Below, piece by piece: positions 14,889 to 22,240 of a DNA stretch of 27,163 bases. The notes beneath the pieces are model-generated. The model saw only the letters and a program-made list of their open reading frames with translations, did not search any database and was not told the origin of the DNA. This stretch comes from Chloroflexota bacterium (GTDB taxonomy: Bacteria > Chloroflexota > Chloroflexia > Thermomicrobiales > UBA6265), in assembly GCA_023423795.1 (NCBI GenBank), contig JAFAEX010000046.1:1-27163 (forward strand), given 5' to 3'. Numbering within the stretch: the stretch's first letter is position 1; each line of letters starts with the position of its first letter. The translations under genes and the position numbers were made by a program.

Positions 14889-16481
14889 TCAGGAATCGTA
14901 AACGGCGTTGGCGGGCGGCTGCACCAGATCGACGAGGTAGGCGTCGATGGCGTCTCGAGTGCGGCTCTCCCCCGGCCGCAGGTAGGTCGTGTGGCCGTTG
15001 CCGAGCCGCGTGAGCAGGACGCTGCCGTCGATCTGCTGCCGCATCAGGTGGGCCCAAACGTAGCTGGTCGATGGGTCGTGTGTCGCGTTGACGATCAGGA
15101 TCGGCGGCGCGCCGACGACGTCCCACGCCCCGGGCGGGTTGACCACCGGTACCGGCCACCCCATGCACCCGACCAGGATCGTCCAGGTCTGGGTCGCGCC
15201 TCGCGTATGCGGGGCGACGACGCGGGCGAACTGCTCGTAGGCGGCGAGGTCGTCGAACGACTCGATGTCGGTCGGCCAATCGACGCACTCGATGGCCTGT
15301 CCGGCGTAGGCCCCGTCGACCTCGCTCTGAGCGAGGCCGACGGCGAAGGCGCTTGCGTCGCCGGCCTCGGCCGCGGCCAGCGCCGTTGCCAACCCTTCCC
15401 AACCAGGGGCGCCGAAGTAGGCCGGCGTCGGGTGCTCGAACATCAAGTAGCCCTGGGTCATGAAGCGGATATCCTCGCCGGTGACGTCCTCGCGGCAGAT
15501 GAGGATCTCCGCGCAGCGCAAGGCCGGGATCGGCGTTTCGTCCGCCGTGGCAACCAGCCCGTCGTAGACCGCCAGCACGTCCCGCCCGTGCAAGGCGCAC
15601 GCCTCCGCCGCGTCGCACCAGGCGGCGAAGCGCTCCAGCACCTGCTCGTGGGTGCGGGCTTCGTTGTCGAGCATGGCCAAGGGGCGCTGTGCGTGGTCGA
15701 GCGCGCCGTCGAGGACCATCGCCCGGATGTTGCCCGGGTACAGCTCGGCGTAGGTGGCGCCGAGCTGAGTTCCGTACGAGAGGCCGAGGTAGTTGAGCGG
15801 CTCATCACCGAGGGCGAGACGGACCAGTTCGATGTCGCGGGCGGCGCTTACGGTGTCGAGGTGGCCGAGCAGCGGGCCGGTGAGTTCGAGGCAGCTCTGC
15901 CCTACGGCATCGGCGTACTCGCGCAGCCGCGCGAAGCCGGCCTCGTCGTCCGGGAACCGCGGGACACGCTCGTTCCAGATGTCCGGATCGCAGCGAACCG
16001 GGGTGCTGGCGCCGACGCCGCGCGGGTCCATGCCGACGACGTCGAAGTGGTCGCGCACCGCGGGGGTGAAGACCGGCACGCCAGCTGCCGCCGCCGCGAC
16101 GAGTTCGGTAGCCGACCCACCGGGACCGCCAGGGTTGAAGATCAGGCTGCCGACGCGGTTGGCCGGTTCGCGGGCCGGCAGGCGGTTGAGACCGATGGCG
16201 ATCTGCGCGCCGTCGGGGTCAGCGTAATCCAGCGGCACGGCAACGGTGGCGCACTCCAGGCCCTCCGCGTCGGGCGGCACCGGGCTGGCATTGGCATCGC
16301 CTTCGCCGCGACATGGTTCCCATTCGAGCGCCGTGGACGGCGTGGCGGGCGTGGCCTGCTCGGCGGCCGAACCCGGAGCAAGCAGGGGCGACAAGACGGT
16401 GGTTGCGAGCGCTGCGGCAAACGCGATAGCTCGTAGCCGCGCCACGGGGCGGGAGACGAAAATGGGCCGGCGGTGGATCAT
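14889..16481 (-). CDS. Secreted alpha/beta hydrolase, tripeptidyl-aminopeptidase-like
   Basis: A 530 aa exported serine hydrolase. An ATG at 16499 is in frame, but AAGGGGG four bases before the ATG at 16481 supports the later start. Residues 1-40 form the signal peptide (RLRAIAFAAALATTVLSPLL...GSAA), and a Thr/Pro-rich linker follows. The conserved order is CATVAVPLDYADPDG (77-91), the oxyanion segment FNPGGPGGSA (115-124), VVGMDPRGVGAS, the nucleophile elbow GLSYGTQLG with S235, then near the end the acid D469 (VNATHDPSTSY) and H497 (GNGHTTY). An ECVDWP block (about 398-403) and the final GHTTYL region fit the TAP-like C-terminal domain of the SlpD/tripeptidyl aminopeptidase family. It probably trims peptides outside the cell; an esterase role cannot be excluded. 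Several cysteines suggest disulphides in the lid. Confidence 0.92.
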   Translation of the reverse strand: MIHRRPIFVSRPVARLRAIAFAAALATTVLSPLLAPGSAAEQATPATPSTALEWEPCRGEGDANASPVPPDAEGLECATVAVPLDYADPDGAQIAIGLNRLPAREPANRVGSLIFNPGGPGGSATELVAAAAAGVPVFTPAVRDHFDVVGMDPRGVGASTPVRCDPDIWNERVPRFPDDEAGFARLREYADAVGQSCLELTGPLLGHLDTVSAARDIELVRLALGDEPLNYLGLSYGTQLGATYAELYPGNIRAMVLDGALDHAQRPLAMLDNEARTHEQVLERFAAWCDAAEACALHGRDVLAVYDGLVATADETPIPALRCAEILICREDVTGEDIRFMTQGYLMFEHPTPAYFGAPGWEGLATALAAAEAGDASAFAVGLAQSEVDGAYAGQAIECVDWPTDIESFDDLAAYEQFARVVAPHTRGATQTWTILVGCMGWPVPVVNPPGAWDVVGAPPILIVNATHDPSTSYVWAHLMRQQIDGSVLLTRLGNGHTTYLRPGESRTRDAIDAYLVDLVQPPANAVYDS

Positions 16482-16610
16482 GAAACCCCCTTGGGGCATA
16501 ACAAGAGTTACCGCACTGTAGCGGTTCTTTGCCCGCCGCGATACTCACAACACCTTGATATCTGGGCCGGCCAGCCTCCCAAGGCACACGCTGCGGCCGT
16601 ACCGCTCACG

Positions 16611-17195
16611 TTAAGGAGCAGGCGTTGCCGCTGGGGTGGCCGCCACCGGCGTTCCGGCCAGTGGGGTTGCGGCGGGCATCGGCAGCGTTTCGTCGGACGC
16701 GCCGGTGCAGGGCGCGCCGCGCTCCGGGCCGTTGCGGGCGTAGGCGCGGATGAACTGCCGCAGGCGCGGGTCGTTCACGTCATCGAGCCGCAGTTGCGCG
16801 CCCCAGGCGGAGGCGACGATCGGTTCGTCCTGGCCAGGCCATGGGGAGACCAGCAGGTAGTCCTCGCGCTCGGCGAATTTTTCCAGCCGGTCGAGGGCGG
16901 CGGCGGGCAGGCCCGGCCGGTAGGTGATCCAGACCGCGCCGTGCTCCAGCGAGTGCACGGCCTGCTCGGTGATGACCGGCTCGTCGTAGACGCCGCAGTT
17001 CTGCCACATCGGGCTGTGCGGACCGCCGGCGGGCGGCAGCAGGTCGTAGTCGATCGGCCCGGAGACGTGGTCGTAGGAAAGGTCTTCGTAGATCTCCACG
17101 CCCTCGATGCCGGGGTCGTTGCTTTCCTGCGCCAGGGCCGGGACAGCCAGCAGCGCGGCGATCGCGGCGGCGGTGACGAGGGGTCGGCTGCGCAT
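16611..17195 (-). CDS. Secreted DUF3105 protein
   Basis: A 194 aa exported protein. GGAGGA nine bases before the ATG at 17195 fixes the start; an in-frame ATG at 17237 has no binding site. Residues 1-22 are a signal peptide (MRSRPLVTAAAIAALLAVPA LA). The core carries the DUF3105 hallmarks: GPIDYDLLPPAGGPHSPMWQ, then NCGVYDEPV, and EQAVHSLEHGAVWITYRPGL, with several histidines that could bind a metal. Further on come YLLVSPWPGQDEPIVASAWG and a small C-terminal domain. The last 25 residues are a Pro/Ala/Thr repeat (AATPLAGTPVAATPAATPAP), a probable flexible or glycosylated tail. Function of the family is unknown. It lies about 130 bases upstream of the hydrolase gene on the same strand and could share its transcript. 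Confidence 0.9.
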   Translation of the reverse strand: MRSRPLVTAAAIAALLAVPALAQESNDPGIEGVEIYEDLSYDHVSGPIDYDLLPPAGGPHSPMWQNCGVYDEPVITEQAVHSLEHGAVWITYRPGLPAAALDRLEKFAEREDYLLVSPWPGQDEPIVASAWGAQLRLDDVNDPRLRQFIRAYARNGPERGAPCTGASDETLPMPAATPLAGTPVAATPAATPAP

Positions 17196-17408
17196 GGCGG
17201 TGTGATCCTCCGGTGGCGGGGACGGCTCGGCGGCCATGGTCGCAGATCGGCGCGCCGCCGGTCAGCCCAGCCTTCGCCGGTTCTCGTGCAGGACGTTTCC
17301 CGCGCAAGCCGACGATTCACGCGGAACCCGGCCGACCAAGCACGCTTCACGCCCGCGATACCCCTGCGAGCGGGGTGCGGAATCCGCGCCGTTCCCCCGC
17401 GTTCCATT

Positions 17409-18392
17409 TCAGCCGGGCGGTTCTGGCGGATCGCCGTTCGACACGGATTCGGCGGCGGCGACGAGGTCGCGGGCGATGGCGCGCAGGAGCGATCCCAGTT
17501 CCGGCGGGTTGCGGACGACGAACCGGCAGCCGAGGTTGAACAGGTAGTGCACCGCCGAAGGCAGGTCCTCGACGTTGAACCGGATCAGCGTGCCGTCGTG
17601 GTGCGGCTCCAGCGTGGCCTCGTGGGGCGCGACGCGGCAGCGTGCGTCCTCCGGGGCGAGGGCCAGCAGCGCCTCGACGCGCCACGCGCCGGGCGCGGCT
17701 GCCAGCGCGTCGCGCACGAAGGCCAGCGCGTCGAACCCGTCCGGAGGGGTGAACGAAGCGGCCAGCGGTTCGACCGCGGCGATGCGATCCAGCCGGAAGA
17801 GGCGGGGACCGGCGCGCAGGTGGCAGAACGCCGGCAGGTACCAGCGCCCGCGCAATTGCACGATGCCCCAGGGGTCGATCTCGCGGTCGCTGTGCTCGCC
17901 GTCGGCGGCGGCGTACCGAATCCGCAGCCGGTGCCGGCGGTGCGTGGCGAGGCCGACCTCCAGCACCACCGCGGCGGCCGGCTGGTCGTGCCGCGCCGGG
18001 GCGTCGATGGTGAGGGTGCCCTGCACGGCGGCGATGCGTTCGCGCACATCCGGCGGCAGCGCCCGCTCGAGTTTGGCGAGCGCGCCCTCGACGGAAGCGG
18101 CCGACGCGCCGCCGCCGGTGCGGCGGACGGTGAGCAGGCCGAGGGCGGCGGCGAACGCTTCCTCGTCGGTGAACAGCAGGGGCGGCAGCCGGAAGCCCGG
18201 GCGCAAGCGGTAGCCGCCGTGGCGGCCGCGCTCGGTTTCGACCGGGATGCCGAGGTCCTGGAGCATGGTGACGTAGCGGCGGACGGTGCGCAGATCGACT
18301 TCCAGCCGGTCGGCCAGTTCCGGGCCGCTGAGGCGCCCGCGCGCCTGCAGCAACTCCAGCACGGCGAGCACGCGGGTCGTCGGGTGATACAC
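17409..18392 (-). CDS. WYL-domain transcriptional regulator (YafY-type)
   Basis: A 327 aa regulator starting at the GTG at 18392, with the purine-rich AGGAAAGGCGG upstream. Residues 1-60 form a DeoR-like winged helix-turn-helix (VLAVLELLQARGRLSGPELA, DRLEVDLRTVRRYVTMLQDL). GRHGGYRLRPGFRLPPLLFT leads into the helical middle. The WYL domain covers about 140-225 (RIRYAAADGEHSDREIDPWG, then VQLRGRWYLPAFCHLRAGPR and LFRLDRI), with the WYL tripeptide intact. A WCX-like C-terminal domain follows (SAVHYLFNLGCRFVVRNPPE). WYL regulators sense nucleic acids, nucleotides or other ligands and often control stress, DNA-repair or defence genes. The divergent gap upstream contains a palindrome and spaced direct repeats that may be its operators. 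The ligand is unknown. Confidence 0.94.
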   Translation of the reverse strand: MYHPTTRVLAVLELLQARGRLSGPELADRLEVDLRTVRRYVTMLQDLGIPVETERGRHGGYRLRPGFRLPPLLFTDEEAFAAALGLLTVRRTGGGASAASVEGALAKLERALPPDVRERIAAVQGTLTIDAPARHDQPAAAVVLEVGLATHRRHRLRIRYAAADGEHSDREIDPWGIVQLRGRWYLPAFCHLRAGPRLFRLDRIAAVEPLAASFTPPDGFDALAFVRDALAAAPGAWRVEALLALAPEDARCRVAPHEATLEPHHDGTLIRFNVEDLPSAVHYLFNLGCRFVVRNPPELGSLLRAIARDLVAAAESVSNGDPPEPPG

Positions 18393-18409
18393 TCCGAACC
18401 GCCTTTCCT

Positions 18410-18423
18410 CGCGTACGTACGCG
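18410..18423. promoter_or_regulatory. Palindrome CGCGTACGTACGCG upstream of the WYL regulator
   Basis: A perfect 14 bp palindrome 18-31 bases before the regulator's GTG, a classic position for an autoregulatory operator. The identical 14-mer recurs inside the iteron-armed element at 24011-24024. Confidence 0.5.
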
Positions 18424-18447
18424 CCTCGAACATCGTCGTGAATGCGG

Positions 18448-18479
18448 GCCGATCCTGTCCTGATTCGCGCCTATCCTGT
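18448..18479. promoter_or_regulatory. Direct repeats GCC(G/T)ATCCTGT spaced by two helical turns
   Basis: Two 11 bp copies, 18448-18458 and 18469-18479, differ at one base and start 21 bp apart, so both face the same side of the helix. They lie in the divergent gap between the WYL regulator and the 86 aa gene. This geometry fits tandem binding of one protein; the protein is unknown. Confidence 0.4.
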
Positions 18480-18600
18480 AGGTCGGATGGCGAACGCATG
18501 TTCGCCCATCGCCCGGGGAACGTCCAGTCCCCCGGGGGTCCCGCCGGGGCGACGGCGGGGCGCGGGCCCGGTCTCCGGGCAGGCAGGAGCGGAAATCGGC

Positions 18601-18861
18601 ATGGTCCGAAACGAGTGGGAATTGGGCCAGCACGCGCGCCACGTGCGGCGGGAAGCGATGGATGCGGCGAGCCGGCGGCGGATGCTGGCGCTCGCCGAGA
18701 GCGGGAACGGCGGCCGGCGCGGCATCGGCGCGGTGGCCGCCGAAGCGGTCGCCGGGTGGCTCGAAGGCGCGGCCCGGCACCTCCGCCGGGCGGCGGGATC
18801 GGGCCGGATCGAGCCCGCCATGGCGGGGTCTGCCGCCACCCGGCTGAACCAGGGGTGCTAG
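18601..18861 (+). CDS. Small hypothetical protein, 86 aa
   Basis: The ATG at 18601 follows AGGAG at a spacing of 11. The frame is open upstream to 18442, but that part is Arg/Pro/Gly-rich and reads like non-coding DNA. The product is soluble and helical: MVRNEWELGQHARHVRREAM, DAASRRRMLALAESGNGGRR, then VAAEAVAGWLEGAARHLRRA and an irregular Gly/Ser tail. I have the impression that similar NEWEL...HARHVR(E/R)EA proteins are common in Chloroflexota, but I cannot name a family. It leads a same-strand cluster with the MmcQ- and TfoX-like genes and is divergent from the WYL regulator, which may control it (inference). Confidence 0.6.
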   Translation: MVRNEWELGQHARHVRREAMDAASRRRMLALAESGNGGRRGIGAVAAEAVAGWLEGAARHLRRAAGSGRIEPAMAGSAATRLNQGC

Positions 18862-18920
18862 CGATGCGCGGCGCGGCCGGGAACACCCCCGGCCGCGCCG
18901 AAGGACGGAGGAACGGGGAC

Positions 18921-19259
18921 ATGGTAACGCCGGAGATGGCCAGCAAACTCGCGCTCTCGCTGCCGCAGGTGGACGAAGGAAGCCACCACGGGACGCCCGC
19001 CTTTCGCGTGCGCGGGCGGTTGTTCGCCCGGCTGCGGGACGACGGCATGATGGTGGTGCGCATCGATCCGGGGTACCGCGACGTGCTGGTGTCGTCGGCG
19101 CCGGACCGGTTCGTCGTCACGCAGCACTACCAGGATTACCCGTGGATGCTGGTGCGGCTGGATGCCGTCGGCCCGCAGGAACTCGACGACCTGCTGGCCG
19201 ACGCGTGGTCGCAAGTCGCGCCCAAGCGGCTCGCGGCCGAACTGCTGGCGACGGCGTAG
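18921..19259 (+). CDS. MmcQ/YjbR-like protein
   Basis: A 112 aa soluble protein with GGAGG nine bases before the ATG at 18921. The family pattern is clear: LALSLPQVDEGSHHGTPAFR near the start, VRGRLFARLRDDGMMVVRID in the middle, then PDRFVVTQHYQDYPWMLVRL and a C-terminal helix DDLLADAWSQVAPKRLAAEL. YjbR/MmcQ proteins have a double-wing fold likened to DNA-binding modules, but no firm biochemical role is known to me. It lies 59 bases after the small hypothetical gene and 35 bases before the TfoX-like gene, so the three probably form one transcript. Length is normal for the family. Confidence 0.9.
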   Translation: MVTPEMASKLALSLPQVDEGSHHGTPAFRVRGRLFARLRDDGMMVVRIDPGYRDVLVSSAPDRFVVTQHYQDYPWMLVRLDAVGPQELDDLLADAWSQVAPKRLAAELLATA

Positions 19260-19294
19260 GTTGCCGGTTCGGGACGCGAAGGACTGCCATCCCC

Positions 19295-19669
19295 ATGACC
19301 CATCCGACGCTGGAAACGCTGGAGCGGCAACTGCGCGACGCGGCCGAGGTGGCCGCGCCGGAGACGAACCTGCGCACGCGCAAAATGTTCGGCGGCGCGG
19401 GCGCGTACGCCGGGGCGGGGATGTTCGCCTCCCTCTCCGGCGTCGGGCTGGCGCTGAAGTTGCCGGACGACGCCCAGGCCGAATTGCTGCGGCACGACGG
19501 CGCGAAGCCGCTGCAGTACGACGCCGAGATGCCGCCGAGCAAGAGGTACGTGGTGGTCCCGGACGGAATGCGCGCCGACCCGGACGCGCTCGCGCCGTGG
19601 GTGCGGCGCAGCATCGACTTCGCGGCGTCGCTGCCCGCTTCGAAAGCGCGCAAGCGCCGGACCGCCTGA
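19295..19669 (+). CDS. TfoX N-terminal domain protein
   Basis: A 124 aa protein starting at the ATG at 19295 with GAAGGA about 11 bases upstream. It carries only the TfoX N-terminal domain: TRKMFGGAGAYAGAGMFASL, then GLALKLPDDAQAELL, GAKPLQYDAEMPPSKRYVVV and a final helix APWVRRSIDFAASLPASKAR. In proteobacteria TfoX/Sxy promotes competence gene expression. Stand-alone N-domains like this one are widespread in bacteria without such competence systems and have no settled function. The basic tail (SKARKRRTA) could touch nucleic acid. It is the last gene of the small plus-strand cluster and is followed by a strong terminator shared with the convergent tyrosinase gene. Confidence 0.92.
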   Translation: MTHPTLETLERQLRDAAEVAAPETNLRTRKMFGGAGAYAGAGMFASLSGVGLALKLPDDAQAELLRHDGAKPLQYDAEMPPSKRYVVVPDGMRADPDALAPWVRRSIDFAASLPASKARKRRTA

Positions 19670-19724
19670 CGGGGTACGCGCCGCACCTCGAACCGCGCTC
19701 CCTGCAAGCGGGTGAGCGCCTTTG

Positions 19725-19757
19725 CGGGGGAGGCGGCCCATCGGGCCGCCTCCCCCG
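19725..19757. terminator. Bidirectional terminator between TfoX-like and tyrosinase genes
   Basis: A perfect 15 bp stem, CGGGGGAGGCGGCCC with GGGCCGCCTCCCCCG, has a three-base loop. It lies between the convergent stops at 19669 and 19766 and is positioned to end both transcripts. Confidence 0.8.
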
Positions 19758-19765
19758 TTCGCACG

Positions 19766-21007
19766 TTACAACTCGGTGTCGTAAACGTAGCCGAGGTCGC
19801 GGCTGGAAAGCATCATCCGGGGCGTGACCGTTTCCCCGAGCATGGTGAAGGGCCACATCGCGTCGTCGATGTTGTGGCCGACCGGGCCGCCCGATTCCGG
19901 CAGGTAGACCTGGCCGTGGCGGCGCATCCACTCGTTCCAGATGCGGTCGATGTTGGCGTGGTGGAGCCAGAAGACCGGGTCGTTGAGCGACACGTTGGCG
20001 GCCATCGTCCCGAAGACATCCGTCGCAGGGTGGGGTGGTTCGGCGACCACGAGGTTTCCGCGCTCCCCGTCGCGCGCGCCTTCGACCGAGAACGCGAACT
20101 CCCCGGCGATCCAGAGGTGCACGCCGTTGTGCAGGTTGTGCGGGCCGGTGCAGATCGGCGCCATCCCGTTGTCCGGGTCGCAGATCTCGTCCACGCAATC
20201 CTGCCAGCCTTCGAGCACGTTGCGGAAACTGCCGCCGGTGGGGATGACGGTGTTCCACGGCGCGGCGTCGTAGGTGGGGATGGAGAGGGCCGCTTCGAGG
20301 TCCTCCGGGGTCGGCAGCGCGGGCGCGAAACTCGTCGCCCCGAGTTGGCGGATGAGGTACGGGAAGCGGTCGCGGTCGTTTGGATCGAAGACGGTGATGT
20401 GCCACGCGTCCTTGCGGAACGGCCCGTTCGTGAGCGCGAAGCCTTCGGCGGGGTCGCCGTTGCCGCCCAGGAAATCGTCCGCCCAGAGGTAGGCGTCGAG
20501 GGTGTTGTCCACCGTCCAGTCCCAGTACGGGATGGTGACGGTCGGTTCGATCGCCTGCAACTCGCGCTCGAACGTGATCAGGAACTGCCGGTGCCACGGC
20601 AGGAACGCCGGTCCCATATGCCCGGCCATGATGGCGCAGCCGAAGGCGTCCCGGTGCCAGAGCACGAACGTGTCGTAGACGGAAAGGCCGTGCATCCAGG
20701 GCGACGGCTTCTTCTTCACGGCCAGGATCGCATTGACGAGCGCCTGCCGCTCGGCCGCCGAGAGATCCTTGCCGTTCTTGCGAACCCAGAGCGCGCCGCT
20801 TTCGGGCGTCGCCGCCGGTTGGGCGAGCCCGTTGCCGTGCTGGTGGCCGGCGGCCGGGGTCGCGGCCTCGGCGGCTGCCGACCCGCGCCGGGTTGCGCCG
20901 AGCCCGGTGCCGGCGATTGCCGCTGCGCCCAGCGCGCCGAGCAGGCGACGACGCGGCGCTCCGCGCGCGGCCAGCCGGGCGAGGCGATCGAACACCTGAT
21001 CGTCCAT
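19766..21007 (-). CDS. Tat-exported tyrosinase (type 3 copper oxidase)
   Basis: A 413 aa dicopper enzyme that would oxidise phenols to quinones outside the cytoplasm. AAGGGGAG before the ATG at 21007 sets the start; the frame is open upstream to 21229 but without a binding site. The leader is Tat-like (PRRRLLGALGAAAIAGTGLG, about 18-37). The CuA site has H118 (YDTFVLWHRDAF), H130 and H139 (HMGPAFLPWHRQFL). The CuB site has H293 and H297 (HNLHNGVHLWIAG) and the H349/H350 pair in DPVFWLHHANIDRIWNEW. YWDWTVDN lies between them. All six copper ligands appear present. The C-terminus ends soon after PRMMLSSRDLGYVYDTEL, with no large lid domain, so it may be constitutively active. No caddie-type chaperone gene is adjacent; Tat export of the folded protein would allow copper loading in the cytoplasm. 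Confidence 0.94.
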   Translation of the reverse strand: MDDQVFDRLARLAARGAPRRRLLGALGAAAIAGTGLGATRRGSAAAEAATPAAGHQHGNGLAQPAATPESGALWVRKNGKDLSAAERQALVNAILAVKKKPSPWMHGLSVYDTFVLWHRDAFGCAIMAGHMGPAFLPWHRQFLITFERELQAIEPTVTIPYWDWTVDNTLDAYLWADDFLGGNGDPAEGFALTNGPFRKDAWHITVFDPNDRDRFPYLIRQLGATSFAPALPTPEDLEAALSIPTYDAAPWNTVIPTGGSFRNVLEGWQDCVDEICDPDNGMAPICTGPHNLHNGVHLWIAGEFAFSVEGARDGERGNLVVAEPPHPATDVFGTMAANVSLNDPVFWLHHANIDRIWNEWMRRHGQVYLPESGGPVGHNIDDAMWPFTMLGETVTPRMMLSSRDLGYVYDTEL

Positions 21008-21078
21008 GAACTCCCCTTCTGATGGATGCGCCGCCGGCTCCGGACTTGACCTAGAAGGCAGCCGGCGGACGCGGCACA

Positions 21079-21112
21079 GCATCGGCGCGGGTGGATCCAC
21101 CCGCGCCGATGC
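21079..21112. promoter_or_regulatory. 34 bp perfect palindrome upstream of the tyrosinase gene
   Basis: The arms GCATCGGCGCGGGTGGA and its exact complement meet without a loop at a central GGATCC. It lies 72-105 bases before the tyrosinase start, within the probable leader or promoter. It may be an operator, an attenuator-like RNA hairpin, or the end of a decayed repeat. Confidence 0.5.
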
Positions 21113-21279
21113 AATTGGTTGTTGGCAGGGGAAGCGTAACAGGCCGGTCGCCCCGGGCGGTCGATGGAGCGCAGGAGGCCGAAGAGATGTCGCGTGGTGA
21201 TCGCGGCGTCGCCAGTCGCCGTGGACCACCCCGGAACGTCGGCCCGTGCCTGCGCCTCATCGGCGTCACGCAAGCGGTG

Positions 21280-21400
21280 TCATACGAAATCCGGTTTGTT
21301 GGCGTGGGAATCCGTTCATCGCTCGTAGCGGAGGGCCCGGCGCCCTCCGGTGCCCGGAACCGCGTACGGACGCGGGAGGGCGCCGGGCCCTCCCCTACGA
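21280..21400. repeat. Dispersed repeat element, copy 1, with 26 bp inverted repeat
   Basis: The element begins with TCATACGAAATCCGG (21280-21294) and ends with arms 21323-21348 and 21375-21400. These pair over 26 bp with one mismatch (C21329). Each arm contains GAGGGC-CCGGC-GCCCTC and so can also fold on itself. Copy 2 is at 23766. The rest of the gap 21113-21498 holds no gene I can support. Confidence 0.65.
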
Positions 21401-21498
21401 ACGCACGGTGTCGCGGGAGGGCGCAACGGAAGCGACCAGCCGGATGCCGTAGTACGGAAAGCCAGCCTCGCCGCCGTTGCGGACCGCGCGAGCGCCCG

Positions 21499-22144
21499 CT
21501 ACGCCGTTGCCGTGTCGCCGAACTCCGGTGCAAGCAGGGCTCGCGCGGTGTCGAGGTCCACGCGGCGATAGTGCTCGACCGGACGGCCGCCCTCCATCAG
21601 GCGCGCGCGCCCGTCGCGGAGCGCGGCTTTCGCCGCCTCGTCAAGGTGCGGCGATTCGTCGATCACGGCCGAGACGTACGATTCGGTCACTGAACTGCCG
21701 GCGGCGATGACGTCGGCGTCCCGCGCCCTCCCGGACGGCGCGTAGGCCACCGCCGACCGCAGGCACCAGCAGGCGGGTGATGGCGCGGTCGTCGATCGCG
21801 CGCAGCACGGCTTCCGGCTCGCCAGCGACCACGACCTCCTTGTGGTCCGGCCAGATGTCGAGCATCGAGTGATTGCCGTGCTGCTGCCCGACGCGGAAGA
21901 CGAAATAATCGGGATAGACGAAGCAATCGTCCCCGCGGGACCGCTGGAGATCGTAGAACGCCGTGATCGTCGCCAGGACCAGGACGCTCGCGCCCAACGC
22001 GCCACCGGGATGGTGGACGACGACGCCGAGCCGGTCGCGCGCGTCGAAGCCGGGGAACAGGTCCGGGATGGTCACCGGTCGGCCGTCGCGCTCCACGGCG
22101 AACGAGGCGCTTGGGCCGAATGCACCGTGCGCATCCTCCTGGAC
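21499..22144 (-). pseudogene. Broken gene of unknown function: lost start codon and internal frameshift
   Basis: A protein of about 215 residues is readable in two frames. The 5' part reads VQEDAHGAFGPSASFAVERD, GRPVTIPDLFPGFDARDRLG, VVVHHPGGALGASVLVLATI, and onward through FYDLQRSRGDDCFVYPDYFV to DDRAITRLLVP. Around 21755 the sense continues one frame over: AVAYAPSGRARDADVIAAGS, VTESYVSAVIDESPHLDEAA and a C-terminus ending at 21499. The natural first codon, four bases after GGGAG, is GTC at 22144 instead of GTG. The nearest usable start in frame is the GTG at 22096, deep within the conserved-looking part. Both changes are single-base, so sequencing error is possible for the frameshift. No family recognised. 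It sits between the tyrosinase and amine oxidase genes, all on the minus strand. Confidence 0.65.
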
Positions 22145-22240
22145 ATCGCTCCCGGCGACGCATGACGCAACCCCGCGACGCCGCGCGGCGGGCGAAGACG
22201 TCTCACCGCCCGTGGCATCATCCTCACCCAGACACGTTTC

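Noticed and set aside
16473..19259. A 928-codon plus-strand open frame ending in the MmcQ-like protein
   Set aside because: It is antisense to the DUF3105 and WYL genes, which have clear domains; only the last 112 codons are real.
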